From contig NZ_JUHH01000001.1 in assembly GCF_000799735.1 (NCBI RefSeq), positions 620,001 to 684,000 of the forward strand: a stretch of DNA of 64,000 bases, read 5' to 3'. The notes beneath the pieces were generated by a model. It had not been told where the DNA came from, ran no database searches, and saw only the letters and a list, made by a program, of their open reading frames with translations. The stretch is from Methylotenera sp. G11 (GTDB lineage: Bacteria; Pseudomonadota; Gammaproteobacteria; Burkholderiales; Methylophilaceae). Shown one piece after another: positions 44,223-53,298 of the stretch. Numbering within the stretch: the first letter of the stretch is position 1; the number at the start of each line of letters is the position of its first letter. A program made the translations under genes and the position numbers.

Positions 44223-45821
44223 TTGTCTTTTGAATCTTTAAATTTACACCCTGCTATTTTACGTGCTATTGAAGAGGCCGGTTATACATCACCTACCCCT
44301 ATTCAATCGCAGGCGATCCCTGAAGTAATCTCCGGCCGCGACCTGCTGGCATCAGCCCAGACCGGCACCGGTAAAACTGCAGCGTTTACATTACCTGCGC
44401 TTAACCTGCTGGCAACACCGCACGAATCAAGAAGCCGCGGCCCACGCATCCTGGTATTGGTACCGACACGCGAACTGGCTGCCCAGGTAAATGAATCTGC
44501 TCGTAAATACGGCAAATATATCCGCGCACGCACTGTAAGCATCGTGGGTGGCATGCCTTACCCGCTGCAAAACAAATTGCTGTCACAACCTTTGGACATT
44601 CTGGTTGCGACCCCAGGCCGTTTCATTGACCACCTGGAACGTGGCCGCATTGACACATCACGCCTGCAAATGCTGATTCTGGATGAAGCTGACCGCATGC
44701 TGGACATGGGCTTCATGCCTGATGTTGAACGCATCTGCGAGGCATTGCCTGCTGAGCGTCAGACATTGCTGTTCTCGGCAACGCTGGATGGCAACATCGG
44801 CCGTATCGCCCGTGACATCCTGAAAGACCCGAAAACAATCGAGATCGCACAGCAAAAAGAAAAACATGCAAACATTGAACAGCGTTTGCACTTTGTTGAT
44901 GACATGACACACAAAAACAAACTGCTGGAGCATCTGCTGATTGCCCCGGAAGTCAACCAGACCATCATTTTCACTTCAACCAAACGTCACGCTGACGTTC
45001 TGGCTGAAGACCTGTACGCAGCCGGCCACAAAACCGCAGCGCTGCACGGCGACATGACACAAGGCGCACGTAACCGCACCTTGACTAAATTGCGTCACGG
45101 CGACGTAAAAGTACTGGTGGCGACTGACGTTGCCGCGCGCGGTATTGACGTAGCGGGCATCTCCCATGTGATCAACTATGACCTGCCTAAATTTGCAGAA
45201 GACTACGTACACCGTATCGGCCGTACTGGCCGTGCAGGTGCGACTGGCGTAGCCATTTCATTCGCGTCGAATATGGATCGCCATATCCTGCGCAAGATTG
45301 AGCAGTTCACGGGCCAACGCATGGAACCGGCAGTGATTGAAGGTTTTGAACCCAAGCGCCCGATGAAGATGGACGCTCCGGGCGGCCGCGGTGACCGTCG
45401 CGACGGTCACAAACCAGGTGGCCGCGGCGGCTTCAAACCGCGCGATGATCGTGGCGGCTACAAGAGCCGTGACAGCCGCTTTGAAGGCCGCGGCAACCGC
45501 GACTCAGCGCCACGTGACGTAAACGGCAACTCCGCCGCTTATGCGCCAAAACCAGAGTTTAACCGTGCAGAACGACCAGCCGGTGACCGTAACCGCGGTG
45601 CAAATGCAGGCGCCCCAAACCGCAGCTTCGGCGACAGCGCAGCGTTCGGCAAAAAGCCTTACTCACGCGACGGCCAACGCAGCGAAGGCCGTGCAGACCG
45701 CGGCGCAGCACCGGCACGCCGTGACAGCAACCGCAACGAAGGCAGAAGCAATGCAGCCCGAGGCTTCGCAGGCGCAAATGCCGGTAGCGGTGCACCACGC
45801 CGTCCACGCAACTTTGCTTAA
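44223..45821 (+). CDS. rhlE: DEAD-box RNA helicase RhlE with RGG-rich tail
   Basis: The 532-residue helicase has the Q motif (GYTSPTPIQSQAIP), motif I AQTGTGKT, DEAD in LDEADRMLDMG, SAT and HRIGRTGRAG. The C-terminal ~150 residues are rich in Arg, Gly, Asp and Asn (RDDRGGYKSRDSRFEGRG), an RNA-binding tail. The chosen start is TTG 44223, giving the classical MSFESLNL N-terminus with AAAGGGA before it. A longer reading from 44199 is possible but begins outside the family. It is followed after 112 bases by a second RhlE-type gene. Confidence 0.94.
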   Translation: MSFESLNLHPAILRAIEEAGYTSPTPIQSQAIPEVISGRDLLASAQTGTGKTAAFTLPALNLLATPHESRSRGPRILVLVPTRELAAQVNESARKYGKYIRARTVSIVGGMPYPLQNKLLSQPLDILVATPGRFIDHLERGRIDTSRLQMLILDEADRMLDMGFMPDVERICEALPAERQTLLFSATLDGNIGRIARDILKDPKTIEIAQQKEKHANIEQRLHFVDDMTHKNKLLEHLLIAPEVNQTIIFTSTKRHADVLAEDLYAAGHKTAALHGDMTQGARNRTLTKLRHGDVKVLVATDVAARGIDVAGISHVINYDLPKFAEDYVHRIGRTGRAGATGVAISFASNMDRHILRKIEQFTGQRMEPAVIEGFEPKRPMKMDAPGGRGDRRDGHKPGGRGGFKPRDDRGGYKSRDSRFEGRGNRDSAPRDVNGNSAAYAPKPEFNRAERPAGDRNRGANAGAPNRSFGDSAAFGKKPYSRDGQRSEGRADRGAAPARRDSNRNEGRSNAARGFAGANAGSGAPRRPRNFA

Positions 45822-45827
45822 AAACCC

Positions 45828-45891
45828 TTAACCGCCGATGCACGCCGATTTTTTAAAAGCTATTAAAATATCTGTCTTAATCGGCGGTTAA
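45828..45891. repeat. inverted repeat with TTAACCGCCGAT arms between the two helicase genes
   Basis: TTAACCGCCGAT (45828-45839) and ATCGGCGGTTAA (45880-45891) are perfect 12-base arms. The left arm continues GCACGCCGATTTTTT, resembling the bacterial intergenic repeat CCGCAGATGCACGCAGATAAA also found at 49178-49198. The space between the helicase genes is therefore a REP-like element rather than a plain terminator. Confidence 0.6.
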
Positions 45892-45933
45892 ACTGTTTTA
45901 TATCACTTATTAATCAGACTAATATCCAAATCA

Positions 45934-47304
45934 ATGACCGAAACAGTAAATTTTGACAATTTAGGCTTAGCGCCAGAGCTACTCAAGGCGCTTGCCGAAT
46001 CCGGTTACACAACACCGACCCCGATCCAGTCGCAGGGTATCCCTGTAGCATTGGCCGGCGGGGATTTAATGGCTGGTGCACAAACCGGCACCGGTAAAAC
46101 CGCGGCGTTTGCCCTGCCTTTACTGCAAAAGTTACTGCCTCTGGCTAACAGCAGCACCTCCCCTGCCAAACACCCGGTGCGGGCATTGATCCTTACGCCT
46201 ACACGCGAACTCGCAATACAGGTAGAAGAAAGCGTCAGGGCTTATGCCAAACACACACAACTGCGCTCGCTGGTGGTGTACGGCGGCGTAGACATCAAAA
46301 CGCAGACTCCCCACCTCAAAACCGGGGTGGAAGTGCTGGTGGCAACCCCAGGCCGTTTGCTCGACCATATCGAACAAAAAACGCTGCAGCTTGGACAAGT
46401 GCAGATGCTGGTGCTTGATGAAGCCGATAGAATGCTGGACATGGGCTTCATGCCTGATCTGCGCCGCATTCTGGCCTTATTGCCTAAACAGCGCCAGAAC
46501 CTGATGTTCTCAGCGACATTCTCAAATGAAATCAAGAAACTGGCGGATGAGTTCCTGACCAAACCGCAGTTGATCGAAGTCGCGCGCAGCAATGCGACCA
46601 ATGACAATGTGACACAGAAAGTGTATCAGGTCGCACAAAGTGACAAAGAAGCATTGTTAGTACAGCTGCTTAAAGAGGCCGACGCCAAGCAGGTGATTAT
46701 ATTCACCAAAACAAAGATAACCGCCAGCCGCCTGAGCCGCAGCCTGGCGAAACAAGGCATTGCCGCAGACGCTATCCATGGCGATAAAAGCCAGCTGGAG
46801 CGCATCAAAGCGCTGGATGCATTTAAAGCCGGCACAGTCACTGCGCTGGTTGCGACAGACGTGGCAGCCCGCGGACTGGACATCAGTGAATTGCCGATGG
46901 TGATTAACTACGAAATTCCAAGCGCACCTGAGGATTACGTACACCGCATTGGCCGCACTGGCCGTGCAGGCGCACTGGGCGTTGCGATTTCATTCGTATC
47001 TGAAGATGAAGAAAAATATCTCGTAGAAATTGAGAAACTGATCAAGCGCCAGATTTCCAAAGAAACCATTGAGATTGAAAAGCCGGCTCACAGGTCACGC
47101 ACCAGCCACACGAAAACAAGCTATCAGGATAACCAGGCTGCGACCCCTGTCAGGCGCCCTGCCCGGCAAAAAAGCAGCGACCCCTGGTTTGACAAACCCT
47201 ACGAACCTTCATTGCAGAAAACACAGGCAGCGGTTACCAGAACGGTATCCACCAAGAAAAAACCGGTTGCAGCACTGCTTGGCGGTTTGCCTGTTAACAA
47301 ATAA
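45934..47304 (+). CDS. second DEAD-box RNA helicase, RhlE type
   Basis: This 456-residue helicase resembles its upstream neighbour (GYTTPTPIQSQGIP, AQTGTGKT, LDEADRMLDMG, SATFS, HRIGRTGRAG) but has a short basic tail instead of an RGG tail. It is a tandem paralog, 112 bases after the first. The two may act on different ribosomal or mRNA substrates. Start ATG 45934. Confidence 0.93.
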   Translation: MTETVNFDNLGLAPELLKALAESGYTTPTPIQSQGIPVALAGGDLMAGAQTGTGKTAAFALPLLQKLLPLANSSTSPAKHPVRALILTPTRELAIQVEESVRAYAKHTQLRSLVVYGGVDIKTQTPHLKTGVEVLVATPGRLLDHIEQKTLQLGQVQMLVLDEADRMLDMGFMPDLRRILALLPKQRQNLMFSATFSNEIKKLADEFLTKPQLIEVARSNATNDNVTQKVYQVAQSDKEALLVQLLKEADAKQVIIFTKTKITASRLSRSLAKQGIAADAIHGDKSQLERIKALDAFKAGTVTALVATDVAARGLDISELPMVINYEIPSAPEDYVHRIGRTGRAGALGVAISFVSEDEEKYLVEIEKLIKRQISKETIEIEKPAHRSRTSHTKTSYQDNQAATPVRRPARQKSSDPWFDKPYEPSLQKTQAAVTRTVSTKKKPVAALLGGLPVNK

Positions 47305-47422
47305 GAATACATCCAACGCAACGCATAAAGCCGTTCTGGTTCACGACGACTCCGGAACGGCAAAAGCGCAATTGAAAATAGCAATCACCAGGATACAGCC
47401 CTTATTCAGAAAAATGGCTGTA

Positions 47423-47842
47423 TTACTGATTCCTCATGAAATCAGCCACACCGTATAGCTGCGAAGCCAGTTTTTTCATCAGATCATCCTCGTAAGCCAA
47501 CTGATGCATGGCCCTGATCATGCAATACATCCACTGATCCCGGGCGGATTCATCAACCGCAAACGGCATATGGCGCGCGCGCAGCCTGGGGTGCCCATAG
47601 CGTTCAATGTACAGCTGCGGGCCACCGGTCCACCCTGTCAAAAACATAAACAGTTTTTCGCGCGCTGAAGTCAGGTCCGGCTGGTGCATATCACGCAGCG
47701 TCTTGACTTTGGGGTCTGTATCCATGATGTCGTAGAATGTCTCGACCAGCTGGCGAATATTCTCAACACCGCTTGCTTCTCCGCCCAGCAGTTCAAAAAA
47801 CGTTCTTTTATCGCTGCCGGCTTCTTCAATCTTATCTATCAT
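47423..47842 (-). CDS. group II truncated haemoglobin
   Basis: The 139-residue protein has the trHbO/GlbO pattern: TFYDIMDTDPKVKTLRDMH, FLTGWTGGPQLYIERYGHPRLRARHMPFAV containing the proximal His, and RDQWMYCMIRAM with the G8 Trp. It binds oxygen or nitric oxide; roles in oxygen delivery and nitrosative stress are known for the group. It lies 26 bases after purT on the same strand, so co-transcription is likely. Confidence 0.92.
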   Translation of the reverse strand: MIDKIEEAGSDKRTFFELLGGEASGVENIRQLVETFYDIMDTDPKVKTLRDMHQPDLTSAREKLFMFLTGWTGGPQLYIERYGHPRLRARHMPFAVDESARDQWMYCMIRAMHQLAYEDDLMKKLASQLYGVADFMRNQ

Positions 47843-47868
47843 GCTATCAACTAAACAACTGTAATCAA

Positions 47869-49068
47869 TTAAACCACTGTAGGCTTGACCAAGCTGGCAG
47901 CCAGCTTGGCGCTGGCTCTGGCTTCATCGGTATCTTTACCGGTTGCCAATGCCACACCCATGCGGCGTTTCATGAATGACTCCGGTTTACCAAACAGGCG
48001 AATATCGGCGCCAGGCACAGCCAGGGCTTTCTCAACGCCGTCAAACGCCAGCTGAGTGGTCTCATGCCCGCCATAAATCACGGCACTGGCAGCCGGATCA
48101 CGTAATGCAACATCGACAGGCAAGCCCAGGATGGCACGTGCGTGCAGGTCAAACTCACTGAAACGCTGGCTTGCCATGGTCACCATACCCGTGTCATGCG
48201 GACGCGGGCTGACTTCACTGAACCATACCTGGTCGCCTTTGATGAACAGCTCGACACCAAACAGGCCTAAACCGCCCAAACTATCGGTCACCGCTTTGGC
48301 AATACGCTTGGATTCCTCCAGCGCCTTGGGCGTCATCGCCTGTGGCTGCCAGCTTTCTACGTAGTCACCGTTTTTCTGGACATGGCCGATAGGCTCACAG
48401 AAATAAGTTGTAATCTCACCCTGGGCATTTTTTGCACGGACTGTCAGCAGCGTGATTTCATAGTCAAAATCAATCTGGCCTTCTGCAATCACTACCCCCT
48501 GGTTGACTCGCCCGGCTGAAGCCGCATAATCCCACGCGGTTTTGACCTCGCTGGCACTGGTAATGCGCGACTGGCCTTTGCCAGAAGATGACATGGTTGG
48601 TTTGATGAAACATGGGTACCCGATGCCGGCATCAATGGCTGCCTGCAGCTCAGCCTCGCTCTTGGCAAAGGCATAAGGTGAGGTCGGCAGTTTGAGCTCT
48701 TCGGCCGCAAGCCTGCGGATACCTTCACGGTTCATCGTGAGCTGTACGGCTTTAACGGTTGGAATCACGGTTGCGATATCGGATGACTCGATGTCAGCCA
48801 GTGTCGCCGTATTCAATGCCTCGATCTCAGGCACGATCAAATGCGGTTTCTCTAAAGCGATCAGCTCACGCAAGGCCTGGTCATTGGTCATGTCAATCAC
48901 ATGCGCGCGGTGAGCAACCTGATGGCCAGGCGCATTTTTGTAGCGGTCAACCGCAATCACTTCCACACCCAGGCGTTGCAATGCAATGATGACTTCTTTG
49001 CCAAGTTCACCGCTGCCTAACAGCATGACACGTGTTGCATTGGGGCTTAGAGGGGTACCGATCTGCAT
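47869..49068 (-). CDS. purT: formate-dependent phosphoribosylglycinamide formyltransferase 2
   Basis: The 399-residue ATP-grasp enzyme makes formyl-GAR from GAR, formate and ATP. Motifs [38 protein letters not shown] and [23 protein letters not shown] are intact. Use of formate is apt for a methylotroph that makes formate during C1 oxidation. It is followed by the haemoglobin. Start ATG 49068. Confidence 0.95.
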   Translation of the reverse strand: MQIGTPLSPNATRVMLLGSGELGKEVIIALQRLGVEVIAVDRYKNAPGHQVAHRAHVIDMTNDQALRELIALEKPHLIVPEIEALNTATLADIESSDIATVIPTVKAVQLTMNREGIRRLAAEELKLPTSPYAFAKSEAELQAAIDAGIGYPCFIKPTMSSSGKGQSRITSASEVKTAWDYAASAGRVNQGVVIAEGQIDFDYEITLLTVRAKNAQGEITTYFCEPIGHVQKNGDYVESWQPQAMTPKALEESKRIAKAVTDSLGGLGLFGVELFIKGDQVWFSEVSPRPHDTGMVTMASQRFSEFDLHARAILGLPVDVALRDPAASAVIYGGHETTQLAFDGVEKALAVPGADIRLFGKPESFMKRRMGVALATGKDTDEARASAKLAASLVKPTVV

Positions 49069-49177
49069 AGGATTCTTTCAGTTTTTAGTTGGGTGAATCA
49101 TAACATGCAGGGCATTTTTAAGAAATTTGAAGATGTAACAAAATTGTGAAAAAACTGATTAAGAAAAACCTGGTTGG

Positions 49178-49198
49178 CCGCAGATGCACGCAGATAAA
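49178..49198. repeat. dispersed GATGCACGCAGATAAA-type repeat
   Basis: GCCGCAGATGCACGCAGATA closely parallels the left arm of the repeat at 45828-45854 (ACCGCCGATGCACGCCGAT). Copies of this type recur in intergenic regions of many bacteria. Here only one arm is clear, with TTATCGGCAGATAA downstream as a weak partner. It lies in the spacer between purT and the response regulator. Confidence 0.5.
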
Positions 49199-49241
49199 AA
49201 CTAAAACAAATTTATCGGCAGATAATCAAATTGTTATATCC

Positions 49242-50654
49242 CTAATGCTTGATCTGGTGCTTATCCATTCTGTAGCGCATGGTCATTCTAGTGATGCCCA
49301 GCTTGCGCGCAGCCTCGGAAACATTGTTTCTGGTCTCAGCCAGCACCTGCAGCAATATGGCTTTTTCTGCCGAGTCCAGCGCAGATTGCTGCGTATTGGC
49401 ATTCAGGCCGGATTCGGTCGCCCGGAATACCGGCAGCGCCAGATCCACGTCCGTCACCAGGTTGTTATGGCATAGCAGTACCGAACGGCTGACCTGATGC
49501 TTCAGTTCGCGCACATTACCCGGCCACGTGTAATTTTCAATCATGCTGACTGCTTCCGGCGCGAATGCCGGCATCTGCAAACCATAGCGCCTGGCGGTCT
49601 GCGCTGCAAAATGCCGCGCCAGCAGCAGCATGTCGCCCGCCCGTTCGCGCAATGGCGGCATAGTGAATCCCATTACATTCAAACGGTAATACAAATCCTG
49701 CCGGAACCGCCCTAGCTGGGACATTTCATGCAGGTCCCGGTTAGTCGCGGCAATGAAACGCGCCGGCACCGCACGCTCTTTGGTCGAACCGATACGGCGC
49801 ACAACGCGACGTTCCAGCACATTCAGCAGTTTTGCCTGCAGCGCTAGTGGCAACTCACCGATTTCATCTAAAAAAAGCGTGCCGTCTTCCGCGGCCTCGA
49901 TCAGGCCGGGACGTGTATTGATCGCCCCGGTAAAAGCACCCTTTTCATGCCCGAACAGCTCGCTTTCTATAAGCTCGGCCGGTAATGATGCGCAATCTAC
50001 ATGCACAAAGGGTTTATTATTGTTTGTGGAACAGGATAAGTGCAGCAAACGCGCTGCTACATCCTTGCCGGTGCCGGTCTCGCCGCCTATCAGCACCGTA
50101 GGCGGAATAGCATCAGATGACACGAACCGGGAAATACGATGAATCTGGGATTTAATATTCTGCATCGCCGGGCTATCTCCCAGCAGCTCAACCCCTTCAA
50201 TGGCGTGAGCATTGCGCTGACGCGAATAATCCAGGCTATTGCTCTGCGCCGCAGCCGCTTCTGCTTTCTGGATCGACAGCAACAGCTCTTCAAGGTCGAT
50301 TGGTTTTTTAAGGTAATCAACAGCCCCCTGCTTCATCGCATTAACAGCATCGCTGATTTCCCCATGCGCCGTCATGACAATCACCATTGCGCTTTTGGCA
50401 ACGAAGAACGGCAGCAAATCCAGGCCATTGCCGTCAGGCAGGCGCATATCCAGCAACACGATATCCGGGGCAAACTGCTTAACGATGTCGCGCGCATCCT
50501 GCACACTCTCAACATGCGCACATTCATAATCAGCCTTCTGCAAACGGCGCATCACAGCGCGTGCGAAAAGCGCCTCATCTTCGACAATCAATATTTTCAA
50601 TTGCTGTTTAAGCGATGGGGTGTTTTCACCCGGACTGAGATGCACTAATTGCAA
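49242..50654 (-). CDS. sigma-54-dependent response regulator (receiver, AAA+, Fis HTH)
   Basis: The 470-residue regulator has a receiver (phosphorylatable Asp69), an AAA+ domain with GGETGTGKD, HEKGAFTGAIN (sigma-54 contact loop) and LFLDEIGELP, and a Fis-type C-terminal helix-turn-helix. The start is TTG 50654 because AAGGAG lies at a good distance; no ATG works as well. No histidine kinase gene is adjacent, so the signal is unknown. It belongs to the NtrC superfamily but not clearly to NtrC itself. Confidence 0.92.
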   Translation of the reverse strand: MQLVHLSPGENTPSLKQQLKILIVEDEALFARAVMRRLQKADYECAHVESVQDARDIVKQFAPDIVLLDMRLPDGNGLDLLPFFVAKSAMVIVMTAHGEISDAVNAMKQGAVDYLKKPIDLEELLLSIQKAEAAAAQSNSLDYSRQRNAHAIEGVELLGDSPAMQNIKSQIHRISRFVSSDAIPPTVLIGGETGTGKDVAARLLHLSCSTNNNKPFVHVDCASLPAELIESELFGHEKGAFTGAINTRPGLIEAAEDGTLFLDEIGELPLALQAKLLNVLERRVVRRIGSTKERAVPARFIAATNRDLHEMSQLGRFRQDLYYRLNVMGFTMPPLRERAGDMLLLARHFAAQTARRYGLQMPAFAPEAVSMIENYTWPGNVRELKHQVSRSVLLCHNNLVTDVDLALPVFRATESGLNANTQQSALDSAEKAILLQVLAETRNNVSEAARKLGITRMTMRYRMDKHQIKH

Positions 50655-50684
50655 AAATGACTCCTTGATTTAATCGGATTTTAT

Positions 50685-53084
50685 TTAATCGGCTTTTGCA
50701 TCATACACTGATTTTTTGGCACCGAAATCATAACGTACGCCAATCCAGCCCGCACGAGGTGCACCCGGCATCAGCAGTTTTGATGCAGAATCCTCGCCAG
50801 CAAATGCACCGCTCTGATTGATCCAGCTCTCGCCCATCAAGCCGCCTGATGCATATTCTTTATCAAAAATATTGATGGCTTTGGCAAACACCTGCCAGCC
50901 GCTGGCACCAAACTTATAACGTGTATCCAGGTTAACGACCGTATAGCCGCTTACTTTGCCGCTACCCTGGTAACCGGAACCCGAATTCGCCACGTGTTTG
51001 TTGTTTTCATTGCCGCGGGCATACACATCGGCAAATGTATTGATATTGGTGCCGATAGACCAGTTAGGCGTCACCTGGTATTGCATGCGGATCTTGAGTG
51101 CGTGATCCGGCATGTTAGCCAGGCGGTCACCTTTCTTCACATCGATCACATCATTGCCGTTGATGTCTGTGTAAGACGTTGAGTTCACCTCATTCACCAG
51201 TGACAGATCACTTTCATAGGTGGCTTTCAGGTAGCTATAGCCGGCATTCCAGCTGAACTTGCCGATATCGCCGTTCAAGCCCAGATCCAGCCCCATGCGG
51301 CGGGTTTTGCCTACGTTATCGAAGTAACCCATGCCATTGGCGGCGTTTGTCGAAATGAACTGGATGTCGTCATGGTTTTCAGTGCGGTACACCGCGCCAG
51401 ACCACTTGATATTTGAAGTTAAATTACCGCGCGCACCGAATTCGAATGTCTTGGAAACGACTTTTTCCAGGGGCGGGTCACCGGCCATCGCATTCGGCAG
51501 TTTGCATGGCACAGCCGGGTTGGCGCAGCCAAGCTCCATCGAAGTCGGTGCACGCATACCCTCGTTATACGAGCCGTAAACGGTCAAATCTTTAGTCGGC
51601 GTAAAGGTCAAGCCTACAGCCGGGTTGAACCTGCTGAAGCTATGGTCGCCGCTGAGTGTTTCAGGATCAGTGACATCCGGGATCAGCTTATCACGGTTTT
51701 CCACCTTGATATGGTTATAACGCCCGGACAGTGTCAGGTGCCAGAAATCATTCAAGGAAAGCGTGTCTGTAGCGAACAGGCCCCAGGTATTGGTCTTGCC
51801 GCGCAGATCCACTGCGGCTTCATCACTTTCCAGGCCTAACCCATCAACACCGCGGGTTGCATTGATGGTCCCGAACTCTGTGGACTGGTTGAACTTGATA
51901 CGCGAATGATCGTAACCAAAACCGACAATAAACTGGTTCTGTTTCTGCATGAAAGGCTGGTTGAATGCAAGCTGCGCATTGAATCCGTATCCATTCTGCT
52001 TGGTCGTGCTGCGGTTAAGTGCACCGCTGCAATTGAGTGAAGCCAGATCGTCGTCATCCGCACCTACAGCACTCAGACAGGCTGCATCCCATTGATCGTC
52101 AACATCATAATCAAAATCATCGTTCACATCGCCATTCAGGGTTTTGCGCTTTGAGTGGCGGTAATAGGTATTGGCCGTTAACTGCACGTCATCATTGAAC
52201 CAGTGGCTGCCGTTCAGGTTCAGGAAAGACATGGTGTTTTTGGTCTGGTCTGGCCTGGTATTGATGGTTTCACGGCCAAACTGCCTCATGAGCTCTTCCT
52301 GAATCAGGCCGTTGCCGATCATATTGTTATCAGCGCCGGTGTAACTTAATTCCAGGCGTGAAGTCGCGTTCTGCCAGCCCACTTTACCGAACAATTGCTT
52401 GACTTCAGTCGGTGAATAATCGCGCCAGCCATCTTCATCAAAATAATTGCCGGAAATGAAATAATCAACAGAGCCATCCGCTGAAACACCGCCAAACTCA
52501 GCCGCCGTGTTCTTGCGACCCCATGAGCCGAAGCTGGTTTCAACCGCACCGCCCTGATGAGTACGGCCATTTTTAGTCACGATGGACAAAGCGCCGCCCA
52601 GGGTATTCAGGCCAAACACCGGGTTGGAACCCGGCATCAGGTTGATGCCTGCGATTGCATTCACGGGAATCAGGTCCCAGTTCACAGCATCACCGAATGG
52701 TTCGTTCACACGTACGCCATCCTGGAACACGGAAAGACCTTGCGGTGTACCCAGCAAAGGTGAGGCAGAAAACCCGCGGAACAGGATATCCGGCTGAAAT
52801 GGGTTGTTCTGCGTCTCGTTGACGCTGACACCTAACAGGTTGTTATTCATGTAATCAGCAATATTCAAACTGCGCTGCTCCTGCAGCGCTTCGCCATTCA
52901 CCACCTGCACGTTTGATGGAATCTGTTCCAGAGGCAAACCTACGCCGGCAAGCGGGGTCGTATTGACCACCTCCACCTTATTGGTCGTGATTTTGCCATT
53001 TTCTGCGGCTACTGCATTCTGCTGCACGGCATAAGCAGCCAGAATCGCGGTCAAAATTATTTTTGGTTGTAATGTTTTCTGCAT
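50685..53084 (-). CDS. TonB-dependent outer-membrane receptor
   Basis: The 799-residue protein has a signal peptide (cut near AVAA-ENG), a plug domain (IPSNVQVVNGEALQEQRSLNIADYM through GSNPVFGLNTLGGALSIVTKNG) and a 22-strand barrel ending in an aromatic-rich strand (GWIGVRYDF). It should import a siderophore, metal or other ligand with TonB. No ligand-specific neighbour is seen and no clear Fur box was found, so the substrate is unknown. It lies 30 bases upstream of the response regulator gene on the same strand and may be co-transcribed with it. Confidence 0.92.
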   Translation of the reverse strand: MQKTLQPKIILTAILAAYAVQQNAVAAENGKITTNKVEVVNTTPLAGVGLPLEQIPSNVQVVNGEALQEQRSLNIADYMNNNLLGVSVNETQNNPFQPDILFRGFSASPLLGTPQGLSVFQDGVRVNEPFGDAVNWDLIPVNAIAGINLMPGSNPVFGLNTLGGALSIVTKNGRTHQGGAVETSFGSWGRKNTAAEFGGVSADGSVDYFISGNYFDEDGWRDYSPTEVKQLFGKVGWQNATSRLELSYTGADNNMIGNGLIQEELMRQFGRETINTRPDQTKNTMSFLNLNGSHWFNDDVQLTANTYYRHSKRKTLNGDVNDDFDYDVDDQWDAACLSAVGADDDDLASLNCSGALNRSTTKQNGYGFNAQLAFNQPFMQKQNQFIVGFGYDHSRIKFNQSTEFGTINATRGVDGLGLESDEAAVDLRGKTNTWGLFATDTLSLNDFWHLTLSGRYNHIKVENRDKLIPDVTDPETLSGDHSFSRFNPAVGLTFTPTKDLTVYGSYNEGMRAPTSMELGCANPAVPCKLPNAMAGDPPLEKVVSKTFEFGARGNLTSNIKWSGAVYRTENHDDIQFISTNAANGMGYFDNVGKTRRMGLDLGLNGDIGKFSWNAGYSYLKATYESDLSLVNEVNSTSYTDINGNDVIDVKKGDRLANMPDHALKIRMQYQVTPNWSIGTNINTFADVYARGNENNKHVANSGSGYQGSGKVSGYTVVNLDTRYKFGASGWQVFAKAINIFDKEYASGGLMGESWINQSGAFAGEDSASKLLMPGAPRAGWIGVRYDFGAKKSVYDAKAD

Positions 53085-53244
53085 GTTGTTCCTTGTGTTC
53101 TTAAGCTAAGAGCGGTTCTCCCGCTATATGAACAGCAAAAAACATTCCTGAAGATGCCGATCGTGACAGGCTGGTAAAAGTACATATTTATCAAGCACTA
53201 AGCGCAGAATTAGCTGGATTGGCAAAGAGCTGCACTTGAAATAT

Positions 53245-53282
53245 TGGCTGATTACAGCCACATTGGTGGCTGTAATCAGCCA
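53245..53282. repeat. perfect 17-bp hairpin downstream of ybbP
   Basis: TGGCTGATTACAGCCAC (53245-53261) and GTGGCTGTAATCAGCCA (53266-53282) are exact reverse complements around a 4-base ATTG loop. It sits 16 bases past the ABC permease stop. No T-tract follows on either strand, so it is not a standard intrinsic terminator; it may protect a 3' end or be a repeat. Confidence 0.7.
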
Positions 53283-53298
53283 CCAACCAATGTCGCAT

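Noticed and set aside
53085-53244. Fur box before the TonB receptor
   Set aside because: No sequence close to the 19-bp Fur consensus was found; the short AGCGG/CCGCT palindrome in the leader is not a Fur site.
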